A stretch of 39,592 nucleotides of DNA from Solirubrobacterales bacterium (GTDB lineage: Bacteria; Actinomycetota; Thermoleophilia; Solirubrobacterales; Solirubrobacteraceae), in NCBI GenBank assembly GCA_025964355.1, contig JAOPZB010000210.1:1-39592 (forward strand). Reading direction: 5' to 3'. Numbering within the stretch: the stretch's first letter is position 1; every line of letters begins with the position of its first letter. The notes under the pieces are model-generated. The model was given only the letters and a program-made list of their open reading frames with translations, was not told the DNA's origin and did no database searches. Below are positions 28,174 to 35,017 of the stretch, piece after piece. The position numbers were made by a program, and so were the translations under genes.

Positions 28174-29796
28174 TCAGCGGACCTGTAGCGGCGAGAGGAC
28201 GCGCCCGATCGCGACGCCGCCGCCACCGCCGAGCACGATCACCGCCGCCGACCCGGGATCCAGGGTTCTGACCTCGTTGGGATCGAGGATCGGCTCGCTG
28301 GTGCGCGTGCGCGTCGTTCGTCCGTCGCTGTGGCGGGCGACCTTCCAGGCCCCTCTTGATCCGGCGACGCTCGCGATGAGCTCTGCCGAGGCAGGGACCA
28401 CCTGGCGGTGTGCGATCAGCACGGTGAGGTTGCCCATCACCTGCTCGAGCAGCCGCTCCCTGCCTGGCGGTCGCAGATCGGACAGCTCCTGCGTGCCGAG
28501 GAGCAGAGACAGCCCCGCGGACCGCGCGCGTCCGAAGAGCCGCACCACATGCTCGGCAGAGACCGCCGAGAACTCGTCGATTACGACAAGGGTCGGCACC
28601 GGTCGTCCCTGCAGGCTCGCCACGGTGGTCTGGAGGTCCTGGACGATTGCGGCGCCGAGGATCTGCGTGAGCAGTGGCCGGCTATCGGATTGGAGGTTGA
28701 AGTAGACGACCGCACGCGCTCGCGTCGCGCCGAGGAGATCGAACCGCTCTGCAGCGGAGGCCTGCGGATCCAGCCAGGGCCCGACGTCGGACTCGGTGAG
28801 GATCGCCAGACGATCGCGTACTCCCGCCAGGTCGCTCCGCTGGCGGGTCGTGAGCGAATCAAGGTAGGCGTGGGTGGCGGCCGCGTGTGACTCGGGAAGA
28901 GTCCTTGCGAGCGTCTCCAGCCTGTCCGGGTCCAGATGCTCGACGATCGCACAGAGGCTGACCTCGATCGCGTTCTCGCGCAGAGCGCGAACCACGTGAC
29001 CTAGATAGCGCTGCGCCTGGCGCTGGTAGTGAGGCTCGGTGAAGCGCTCGCCGGCAAGCGCCTTGTCAGCGATCTCCGTCTCACCTCCGCAGGCGTAGGG
29101 GTTGTACACGGACGGGCCACCGGGAGTCCACTCGATGAACGGTCTGCCCGCGATGCTCGCCGCGAGACGCAGCTGCTCGCGCATGTCGCAATCGCCCTTC
29201 GGATCGACGATGACAGCACCCATCCCCTGCTCGATGGCCCGCGTGGCGAGCAATGTCTGGGTGACCGTCTTGCCGGAGCCGGTCGCCCCGACGACGAGCA
29301 TGTGCCGGCCGCCACCTTCGCCAGCGAACGGAATCGAGATGGCGCGACCGCGTTCGTCGGCGCCTAGGATCAAGCGGCCGGCGATCCGGCAGGCGTCCGC
29401 TCGACGGGTGCCGCGAGGGTGAAGGTCCACGCCCGCGAACGACGCGCGAAGCAATGAAAGCGGTCCACGGCGGCGAGCGGCGACTCGGGCCAGATCGGCC
29501 CCTGCTGCGATGTCTTCCCGATGCCAGCGCCGCCCGACTTTCGTCGCCGAGAGTCCGGCGAGCATGGCTGCGAGCGTCCAGCTCCCGAGGCTTGCCCGCA
29601 ACAGAAGCAGCGGAACGACGGACGTGGCCGCCCAGCTCCAGTGCAGCTCCCGGGAGCGCAACATTCGTGCAACCGCCATGCCGACCACCAGGCCGAGCAC
29701 GCAGTGAAACGTCGTGTCCAACACCCATCGGGCTAACTGCCCGATGGGCGCGTCCGGTGATGCCGCCGCTTGGGAGAACGGGTTCGATGAGCGCAT
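28174..29796 (-). CDS. VirD4/TraG-like type IV coupling ATPase
   Basis: Membrane-anchored DNA-pumping ATPase of the T4SS coupling/FtsK-HerA class. The 540-residue product starts at ATG 29796 with AAAGGA eight bases upstream. Two membrane segments (about 25-45 and 53-82) precede the motor domain: Walker A GATGSGKT (170-177), VIVDPKGD (197-202), Walker B LVVIDEF (403-409), then RLFGRARSAGLSLLLGTQELSDL, as in TraG/TraD proteins with a TraM-recognition C-terminus. It is shorter than most VirD4 proteins. It is transcribed towards the winged-helix/nuclease-like gene and preceded by a tandem-hairpin region. No mating-pair genes are in the window. It could be a transfer motor or a derived chromosomal DNA translocase. 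Confidence 0.88.
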   Translation of the reverse strand: MRSSNPFSQAAASPDAPIGQLARWVLDTTFHCVLGLVVGMAVARMLRSRELHWSWAATSVVPLLLLRASLGSWTLAAMLAGLSATKVGRRWHREDIAAGADLARVAARRRGPLSLLRASFAGVDLHPRGTRRADACRIAGRLILGADERGRAISIPFAGEGGGRHMLVVGATGSGKTVTQTLLATRAIEQGMGAVIVDPKGDCDMREQLRLAASIAGRPFIEWTPGGPSVYNPYACGGETEIADKALAGERFTEPHYQRQAQRYLGHVVRALRENAIEVSLCAIVEHLDPDRLETLARTLPESHAAATHAYLDSLTTRQRSDLAGVRDRLAILTESDVGPWLDPQASAAERFDLLGATRARAVVYFNLQSDSRPLLTQILGAAIVQDLQTTVASLQGRPVPTLVVIDEFSAVSAEHVVRLFGRARSAGLSLLLGTQELSDLRPPGRERLLEQVMGNLTVLIAHRQVVPASAELIASVAGSRGAWKVARHSDGRTTRTRTSEPILDPNEVRTLDPGSAAVIVLGGGGGVAIGRVLSPLQVR

Positions 29797-29843
29797 TGCG
29801 CGTGTCCTTTCTGCGGATCTGCCCTCGCGGACCGATCGCTGTA

Positions 29844-29966
29844 GGCCGGCGACGGCCGGCCGTGGTCTTTAACGGGCTACGGCCGACCCGGAGGTCAGCC
29901 GTAGTGGTCTCGCCGAGCGTTTGGCTCGGTCAAGTTTGCAGGCGGCCGGGCGCTGCTTCCGGCCGC
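29844..29966. repeat. Cluster of four tandem inverted repeats
   Basis: In the 295-base gap before the coupling ATPase lie four hairpins in 123 bases: GGCCG-N4-CGGCC (29844-29857); 12-base arms CTACGGCCGACC / GGTCAGCCGTAG with one mismatch and a CGGA loop (29877-29904); CCGAGC-N5-GCTCGG (29913-29929); and GCGGCCGG-N9-CCGGCCGC (29942-29966). No ORF covers them. Beside a coupling ATPase this could be an oriT-like or replication-initiation structure, or a long structured 5-prime leader. The arms differ from one another, so this is not an array of one repeat. Confidence 0.65.
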
Positions 29967-30070
29967 TCGAGTTTCACGTCAGCCGGCAGCCGACCCCCCA
30001 CGCGTCGAGCAGCCGGCGAGCGCTCTGATGTGCCGCGAGCTTGGGACGCAGGCCGGACGGCGCGGCGGCA

Positions 30071-30090
30071 CCGTCGATGACCTCCGACGG
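30071..30090 (-). terminator. Hairpin after the unrecognised gene
   Basis: CCGTCG-N8-CGACGG directly follows the stop of the gene ending at 30092. A short GC stem without a T run; possible weak terminator. Confidence 0.3.
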
Positions 30091-30091
30091 C

Positions 30092-31045
30092 TCACGTCAG
30101 TTCCACCTCACGGGGGCTGACTCCAAGCCCGCGACGTGCGATCAGCGCGAGCACGTCGCTGTGAACCCACGGCGTCGGCATGGCCTGGCCCGCCTCGGCG
30201 AGCAGCCCCAGGCGGCGGGCGAGCCAGCTCGTCTCGCCGCTCTCGTTGCCTTTGCGGTCGCGCTTGACGCGCCCGCAGCGGATCGCGATCTCGCTCATGC
30301 TGAGGTGCTGCTGCTCGATCCTGGCGAGCGTAGCTTCTCGCAGCGCCTTGTTGAGCACGATCGGGCTGTTCCGTACGCGTGTCAGCTCCCCGCGCAGGAC
30401 GCTCGTCGATACGTCGGGATCGTCCGCGTGCCGCGCGAGCATACGCAGCGTGAGTCCACAGATCGGCTCATAGCGCTCGAAGCTGGCGACCGCCTCGCGC
30501 ACGCTGATGACCGTTGCGCTCCCGTCGGCCCGTGAACGCCGCCATCGCAGCTCGGGTATCGACATGCTCGTCTGGATTCGCTGCAGCCCGTAGCGATTCC
30601 CGGATTCGTCAATAGGCTCGGAGTCGGTGAGCAGCGCAGCGGCCGCGAGTTGCCTCTCTTCCTCCTCGGCGAACGGCACCGTGCGTGCGTCCTGGGCCGT
30701 GAGGGATCGGCAACGGTACGGGGTTTCACTTGCATGGCCGATGTAGTGACGCGTTAGGAGCACGGCGTTCTCGGCGGGCTCGTCTGCTGCCAGATGGGCG
30801 ATGAGGCGACGGTCTCCCCTGGTTGCGGCGTCTCTGTCCACGACGAGAGCGCTTCCGGCTGCGCCCGGCCTTGCCACGACCTCCCTCGCGCCACCAGTCG
30901 AGTCGATGTAGCGGCCGAGGACGCGGCTTCGGTGCCGACCGGCGCGGCGCTGTGGGGGTAGTCGGTGAGCACTGCGCTCGGGGACGCGACGTCGACGGGA
31001 GATTCGGCGCGCTTGCGAGGGACTGGAGGAGAGGGATGAGGTCAT
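30092..31045 (-). CDS. Unrecognised protein of the mobile-like region
   Basis: Not recognised. I start at ATG 31045 with AGGAG six bases upstream; the track ORF adds ten residues. The 317-residue product is very basic over its first 60 residues (SRRRRVPERSAHRLPPQRR), has an acidic middle (PFAEEEERQLAAAALL) and an ordered C-terminal half. Near the end are LSMSEIAIRCGRVKRD, which reads like a helix-turn-helix, then GETSWLARRLGLLAE and WVHSDVLALIARRGLGVSPREVEL. I think it is a DNA-binding protein, perhaps the regulator or replication factor of the module with the coupling ATPase, but no family supports this. The basic start could also be a linker. Coding is supported by length and a good ribosome site. 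Confidence 0.65.
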   Translation of the reverse strand: MTSSLSSSPSQARRISRRRRVPERSAHRLPPQRRAGRHRSRVLGRYIDSTGGAREVVARPGAAGSALVVDRDAATRGDRRLIAHLAADEPAENAVLLTRHYIGHASETPYRCRSLTAQDARTVPFAEEEERQLAAAALLTDSEPIDESGNRYGLQRIQTSMSIPELRWRRSRADGSATVISVREAVASFERYEPICGLTLRMLARHADDPDVSTSVLRGELTRVRNSPIVLNKALREATLARIEQQHLSMSEIAIRCGRVKRDRKGNESGETSWLARRLGLLAEAGQAMPTPWVHSDVLALIARRGLGVSPREVELT

Positions 31046-31178
31046 GGCTGGCTCCTGGCCGGTTCTGAGGGACATCGCCGATGCGCGAGGCAGGGCGAGA
31101 CTTGGGCGGTGCTTGTACGAGCCCGTCCGTCGGGCGTCAAGCGACGCAACTCGACGCGAAACCGGCGCCGAACGTGGT

Positions 31179-31219
31179 CCGAGAACCCCTTAAGGGGTCT
31201 CGGAAAAGGCGCGAGACCC
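31179..31219. repeat. Three-arm alternative hairpin element
   Basis: Arms A (CCGAGAaCCCCTT, 31179-31191) and B (AAGGGGTCTCGG, 31192-31203) form a 12-bp stem or palindrome with one bulged A. B also pairs with C: GGGTCTCG (31195-31202) and CGAGACCC (31212-31219) are perfect 8-base arms around GAAAAGGCG. A:B and B:C exclude each other in single strands, as in attenuators, or the three CGAGACCC-like half-sites could be protein-binding iterons. Confidence 0.6.
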
Positions 31220-31597
31220 GATCAAGCGCGCCCGAAAGTTGGCGCGAGAACGCTCACCGGGAGCCCACTCGTCGCGGCTGCGGAGGGCCGCCCTGGTCTG
31301 CTTAGGAAGCTCGTCGGCGACAAGCTGTTGATGGCACGGCCGAGGCCGTAGGCGTGGGAAGGCTGAAAAGGAAGGCGGCGAGCGTAGCTGCTCCGCGGCC
31401 GATGATCACCTCGCGAGCGAACTGACGCCGCCCGTTATCGCAGTCGCCCGTCCCGTGAGCCTGCCGTTCCCGCGTCCCTAAGGCGGAGATGGTGCCGGGA
31501 GACACGCAGTCGCGTCCGTCCGGCACCTGAGGGCAACTGCGCTCTGCGACCTCCGCAGGTGCCGGCGACTGCACGGATCGTCAGCGTCTACGCATGT

Positions 31598-31611
31598 TTC
31601 GCCCGGGCGAA
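31598..31611. repeat. 14-base perfect palindrome
   Basis: TTCGCCCGGGCGAA is fully self-complementary and is flanked by CGCA and TGCG, extending the symmetry with a three-base bulge. It lies 90 bases before the small plus-strand gene and could be its operator. Confidence 0.5.
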
Positions 31612-31701
31612 TGCGCGGGCGGCGACCCGCCAAAGGGCGCCCGACCAGCTCCACGGGTGCGAACCGGGCATCGGCTGCGGTATGGCTAATCTAAGAGAGC
31701 G

Positions 31702-31986
31702 ATGATGACCACCGCCGAGCCGATGACCGCACGTGGCGCCCACTACACGGCGCTGCTCGAAGCGATTGATCACCAGGGCGCCACGAAGCTGCATACACAA
31801 GAGCGCGAGCAGCTGCTGGAAGCCGCCGACGCCCTGCTGTTCGGCGAGCCTGAGAACCGCCGGCTGCTTCGAGCGGCCGAGGAACTGATCGAGTCGCTGG
31901 AGACGAGTGAGCGCTGGTCGGCCGAGACCTGTGACCAGTTGCGCGAACACTTGTACGGCTGTGACGCTACGCCCGGGATTGCCTGA
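31702..31986 (+). CDS. Small acidic helical protein, unknown
   Basis: Not recognised. The 94-residue product starts at ATG 31702 (or the next codon, also ATG). It is predicted almost wholly helical, rich in Glu, Leu and Ala (EREQLLEAADALLFGEPENRRLLRAAEELIESLE), with two Cys only at the end, and no membrane segment. GC-rich third positions support this strand rather than the overlapping minus-strand ORF 31588-31950. AAGAGAG precedes the ATG as a weak ribosome site, and TAATCT ends nine bases upstream. It could be a small regulator of the neighbouring module, but nothing shows this. Confidence 0.6.
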   Translation: MMTTAEPMTARGAHYTALLEAIDHQGATKLHTQEREQLLEAADALLFGEPENRRLLRAAEELIESLETSERWSAETCDQLREHLYGCDATPGIA

Positions 31987-32001
31987 GCGCTTGCGCTCCG
32001 C

Positions 32002-32214
32002 GTGAGGTTCATCGACACGGCCGATTCATCCGGCCCCGAAGTAAGCGAGCGAATCATCCACGAGATCATGGGCGGCAGCAGCGCCGCGCACCACATCTCC
32101 GACTATGCCGAGGTGGCGGGCAGCATGGTCCCCACCAAAGTCACGCTCACCTCGCGAGTGCCTCCATCAGGCTGGACACGTCATATGGGCCAAGGTGCAC
32201 TATCCCGTCGATGA
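32002..32214 (+). pseudogene. Possible gene remnant
   Basis: A 70-codon frame from GTG 32002 (MRFIDTADSSGPEVSERIIHEIMGG) has GC-rich third positions for about its first 50 codons, then runs across the 3-prime end of the minus-strand DsbA-like gene, where codon use degrades. There is no ribosome site. It may be the remains of a truncated gene, or chance. Confidence 0.25.
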
Positions 32215-32656
32215 ACAGAGTTGGCGTTCCCTGCACCTCTCCCGTGGCGATTCCGCTCTCGACGTCGCGGCGAACGCGTCCGAGTACGTCGACGCCGACG
32301 CGATCGCTGTCAAAGAGCGCCACGTCGAGCTCGAGATCGGCTGCGTATCGCCGTAGGTCGTCTTCGTCCAGGGCGCTCTGGCGATGAAAGAGCAGCTCGT
32401 GCATCGCCCAGAACTGCCGTTGTAGTGCCGCGGCCTCTGCTGCAGCCGAAGCGGCGAGTGCATGCGGGTGGATCTCATTCAGGGGGAAGTGCCGGAAGGC
32501 GAAGCGGACCCCGTCGCGAAGTCGCCGCTCGACCTGTTCGATCTCGCGAAACGCTCGCCGCGAGTAGGGGCACTCGTAGTCGCCGTACTCGACGATCAGA
32601 CGGGCCGCCCCAGGGCCGCGCACATGATCGATCGCCTCGTCGAGCGGCTGCATCAT
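32147..32656 (-). CDS. DsbA-like thioredoxin-fold protein with CPYS active site
   Basis: Thioredoxin-fold protein of the DsbA/FrnE type. I start at ATG 32656 (MMQPLDEAIDHVRG); the longer track ORF runs through the divergent promoter region. The 169-residue product has VEYGDYECPYSRRAF at about 24-36, the helical insertion (HALAASAAAEAAALQRQFWAMHELLF) and the cis-proline in VQGTPTLFIDG. Only one active-site Cys is present; the second is Ser (CPYS). No signal peptide is seen, so it should be cytoplasmic. A monothiol site favours reduction, isomerisation or glutathione-type chemistry over disulfide formation. Divergent from the DNA ligase gene. Confidence 0.87.
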   Translation of the reverse strand: MMQPLDEAIDHVRGPGAARLIVEYGDYECPYSRRAFREIEQVERRLRDGVRFAFRHFPLNEIHPHALAASAAAEAAALQRQFWAMHELLFHRQSALDEDDLRRYAADLELDVALFDSDRVGVDVLGRVRRDVESGIATGEVQGTPTLFIDGIVHLGPYDVSSLMEALAR

Positions 32657-32706
32657 CGTTCTAACCCCGTTGTTGTCCCGGCGTAGGATCTTCACGTGTC
32701 GACTCG

Positions 32707-33663
32707 ATGCGAGACGATGCCGCCATGCCCATCCCGTTGATGCTCGCAACTCTGACCGACCGTCGCGACTTCGGCGAGGATTGGGTGCTCGAGCGAAAGC
32801 TCGACGGTGAGCGATGCGTGGCACGCAAGGACGGCATCGACGTGCGGCTGGAGTCGCGCACGGGCAAGGATCTCACGGGCACCTATCCAGAGGTCCATGC
32901 CTCGGTGGCGGCACAACGACCCAGGCAGATGCTGCTCGACGGCGAGGTCGTCGCATACGACGGCGGGCAGACCTCCTTCAGCCGCCTCCAGCAGCGACTT
33001 GGAATCGCCAGGCCCTCTCCCGAGCAGGTCGCCGCATACCCCGTCGTCTACTGCGTGTTCGACCTGCTCGAGCTCGACGACGAGGATCTCACCGATCGAC
33101 CTCTCTTGCAGCGCCGCGCCCGGATGGCGGGGGCGATCCTGCCGACCGGCGCGCTGCAGCTGACCGAAGCCTGGCACGGTGACTCCGAGCGGCGGTTCGC
33201 CGAGGCTTGCCGGTCTGGTTGGGAGGGGCTCATGGCCAAGCGCGTGGATGCGCCCTATACGCGCGGGCGCTCGAAGGATTGGCTGAAGCTGAAGTGCGCT
33301 TGGGAGCAGGAGCTAGTCATCGGCGGCTTCACCGACCCCGCCGGCAGTCGCACGGATTTCGGCGCTCTGCTCGTCGGCTACCACGAAGACGGCCGCCTGC
33401 TGTACGCCGGAAAGGTCGGCACGGGTTATACCGCGGCGACGCTCCGCGACCTCGGTGCCAGGCTCCGCGAGCTGCAGACGCCGCAGTCACCGTTCGTCGA
33501 CGCGCGACCGATTCCGCGCGGCACGCACTGGACCCGCCCCGAACTGGTCGCCCAGGTAGGCTTTGCCGAGTGGACGCACGACGGTCGTCTGCGCCAGTCG
33601 CGCTTCCTCGGACTGCGCGATGACAAGCTCGCGGCCGAGGTCGTCCGAGAGCGGCCGCGGTGA
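32707..33663 (+). CDS. ATP-dependent DNA ligase, LigD/LigC ligase-domain type
   Basis: Seals DNA nicks using ATP. The product of up to 318 residues has the nucleotidyl lysine in VLERKLDGERCVAR, RTGKDLTGTYPEV, LDGEVVAYD, VFDLLELDDEDL, EGLMAKRVDAPY and WLKLKCAWEQELVIGGFTDP, followed by the OB domain ending in GFAEWTHDGRLRQSRFLGLRDDK. This is the ligase domain of LigD standing alone; there is no polymerase or nuclease domain and no Ku gene here. ATG 32725 (MPIPLMLATL) is an equally good start. TAGGAT at 32684 may be its -10. Next to it, an AlkA-type glycosylase suggests a base-repair context. Confidence 0.93.
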   Translation: MRDDAAMPIPLMLATLTDRRDFGEDWVLERKLDGERCVARKDGIDVRLESRTGKDLTGTYPEVHASVAAQRPRQMLLDGEVVAYDGGQTSFSRLQQRLGIARPSPEQVAAYPVVYCVFDLLELDDEDLTDRPLLQRRARMAGAILPTGALQLTEAWHGDSERRFAEACRSGWEGLMAKRVDAPYTRGRSKDWLKLKCAWEQELVIGGFTDPAGSRTDFGALLVGYHEDGRLLYAGKVGTGYTAATLRDLGARLRELQTPQSPFVDARPIPRGTHWTRPELVAQVGFAEWTHDGRLRQSRFLGLRDDKLAAEVVRERPR

Positions 33664-33728
33664 GCACCGACGACGGGGCAGTCGCCTCGATCGCCCTCAA
33701 CGAGATCGCCTTCAGGTGCGGCTCATGA
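33660..33728 (+). pseudogene. Short ORF, possible remnant
   Basis: GTG overlaps the ligase stop and opens 22 codons ending in IALNEIAFRCGS. The last part resembles LSMSEIAIRCGR in the protein at 30092-31045 (E-I-A-x-R-C-G shared). It could be a relic of a related gene or a coupled mini-ORF. Weak evidence. Confidence 0.25.
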
Positions 33729-33741
33729 CGGAGTCTCCCCA

Positions 33742-34413
33742 ATGAGCACCGTTCCCGGATCGCGGCCTGCGCGCGTGTCACCCGCGGCCGCGGCCGACAT
33801 CCTGGCGAGCCGCGACCCGCTCCTCGCGCGCCTGATCGCGGCGGCTGGGCCGATTCGCATCAGCCGGCGAGGCACGGTGTCGCATTTCGCCGCCCTGGTC
33901 GAAGCGATCGTCTACCAGCAGCTCGCCGGCGCCGCCGCGAAAGCAATCCATGGCCGTTTGGTCGCGGCACTCGACGACGATGTGGAGCCCGAAGCGCTGC
34001 TGGCCCTCTCAGACGAGACGCTCCGAGCCGTCGGCCTGTCCGCCAACAAGGCGCTCTCGCTACGCGACCTCGCGACCAAGGTGCTCGATGGGACGGTCGC
34101 CTTGTCGCCGCGTGGCTTACCCCACCGATCGGATGAGCAAGTCATCGCCAGCCTCTCGACTGTCCGCGGCATCGGACCGTGGACCGCCCAGATGTTCCTC
34201 ATCTTCCGGCTCCGGCGTCTGGACGTCTGGCCGGTCGGCGACTTCGGGGTCCGCCAGGGCTACGGCCTTGCGTGGAGAGTGCCGACGCCGACGGCGCGCG
34301 AGCTCGAGCCGCTCGGCGACCCCTACCGTCCCTACCGGACGGTCGTCGCCTGGTACTGCTGGCGCGCCGTCGAGCTCTATGCAGGTGCCGCCGACAGCGC
34401 CCTTACCCGTTAA
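33742..34413 (+). CDS. AlkA-type DNA-3-methyladenine glycosylase (HhH-GPD)
   Basis: Removes alkylated bases from DNA. The 223-residue product starts at ATG 33742 with GGAG eight bases upstream. The HhH-GPD core shows FAALVEAIVYQQLAGAAAKAI, VRGIGPWTAQMFLIFRL and the catalytic Asp in WPVGDFGVRQGYGLA, then PYRTVVAWYCWRAVEL. It lacks the extra N-terminal domain of E. coli AlkA, so it is the compact type. It follows the DNA ligase gene on the same strand, 78 bases on. Confidence 0.94.
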   Translation: MSTVPGSRPARVSPAAAADILASRDPLLARLIAAAGPIRISRRGTVSHFAALVEAIVYQQLAGAAAKAIHGRLVAALDDDVEPEALLALSDETLRAVGLSANKALSLRDLATKVLDGTVALSPRGLPHRSDEQVIASLSTVRGIGPWTAQMFLIFRLRRLDVWPVGDFGVRQGYGLAWRVPTPTARELEPLGDPYRPYRTVVAWYCWRAVELYAGAADSALTR

Positions 34414-34426
34414 CGGGCGCGCGCCC
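34406..34426. repeat. Two overlapping palindromes at the glycosylase stop
   Basis: CCCGTTAACGGG (34406-34417) contains the stop codon TAA and shares its GGG with GGGCGCGCGCCC (34415-34426). Either can form a stem; a terminator is possible although no T run follows. The remaining 147 bases to the next gene show only GC-rich sequence and no supported gene. Confidence 0.5.
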
Positions 34427-34573
34427 TGGGCGCCGCCGGCGCCGCAGCCGCGCCTGCGCCCCGGACCCATATCGTCGAGAGTCGTCGCGACATGCGGATA
34501 GCCTCCGGCGTCGAGGCCGCTGGGATCGGCCGCCAGCAGGCGTACTTCAGCGCGAGAAGGGGTACCCCCCATT

Positions 34574-34972
34574 GTGGTGTTGCATACCTCCTATCCAGCC
34601 GTGCCTAGCTCGGTGTCCGTCGCGCGCGATCTCGTTGCTGCGGTGGCCTACAGGGCCGGGGCCAGCGAGGAGCGCCTGGAGTCCGTCCGCCTCGCGGTCT
34701 CGGAGGCGCTCACGAGCGCTGTCGAACGCGACGACGGCGGGGAGGTTCACGTCACGGCGACCGTCGAGGGCGGGCAGCTTGCGGTCGTGGTCGCCGACGA
34801 CGGCGGCGAGCGCCGCCGGATGGGATTCGGCCTGACGCTGATCGCGGCGTGCAGCGATCACTTCATGGTCGGCACGACGCCATCGCGGGGGGTCCAGGTG
34901 GAGATGCGCTTCGACCTCGAAGCCGCCAACCGGGCCCGCGGCCGCGCCAGCGCGTTGGTGTCTGCTGTCTAG
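34574..34972 (+). CDS. RsbW-like histidine-kinase-type ATPase domain protein, altered N box
   Basis: HATPase_c_2 fold protein of the anti-sigma-factor type. The 132-residue product starts at GTG 34574 (GTG 34577 also possible); GAAGGGG lies about 14 bases upstream. It shows AVSEALTSAVE where these proteins normally have SEAVTNAVEHAY, so the Mg-binding Asn is Ser; then VVADDGGERRRMGFGLTLIAACSD as the G1/G2 boxes. No cognate sigma factor or anti-anti-sigma STAS gene is near. Loss of the Asn suggests weak or no ATP hydrolysis; it may be a binding module only. Confidence 0.78.
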   Translation: MVLHTSYPAVPSSVSVARDLVAAVAYRAGASEERLESVRLAVSEALTSAVERDDGGEVHVTATVEGGQLAVVVADDGGERRRMGFGLTLIAACSDHFMVGTTPSRGVQVEMRFDLEAANRARGRASALVSAV

Positions 34973-35017
34973 ATCCAGCGTGGGCTCGTCCTCGAGTCGC
35001 TCGCGAGGAGGCCCGCG

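Larger units (their letters stand above)
31046..31701. other. 656-base noncoding region
   Basis: No convincing gene on either strand; the track ORFs here are short, start poorly and have uneven codon use. It contains the three-arm repeat at 31179-31219, a 14-base perfect palindrome at 31598-31611, several GC-rich short repeats and TAATCT (31687-31692) nine bases before the next ATG. I found no tRNA, att-like repeat or transposon end. Confidence 0.6.

Noticed and set aside
29797-30091. CRISPR array
   Set aside because: The repeats are inverted and all differ; there are no equal direct repeats with spacers.
31046-31701. tRNA or att site marking a mobile element end
   Set aside because: No cloverleaf, GTTCRA arm or matching direct repeat could be found by eye here or at 27.3 kb.
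31588-31950. 120-codon minus-strand ORF
   Set aside because: Overlaps the plus-strand 94-residue gene, which has better third-position GC; no ribosome site or motif.
34117-34572. 151-codon minus-strand ORF upstream of the ATPase-domain gene
   Set aside because: Mostly antisense to the glycosylase, no motif, and low-complexity Gly/Arg/Ala content in the free part.
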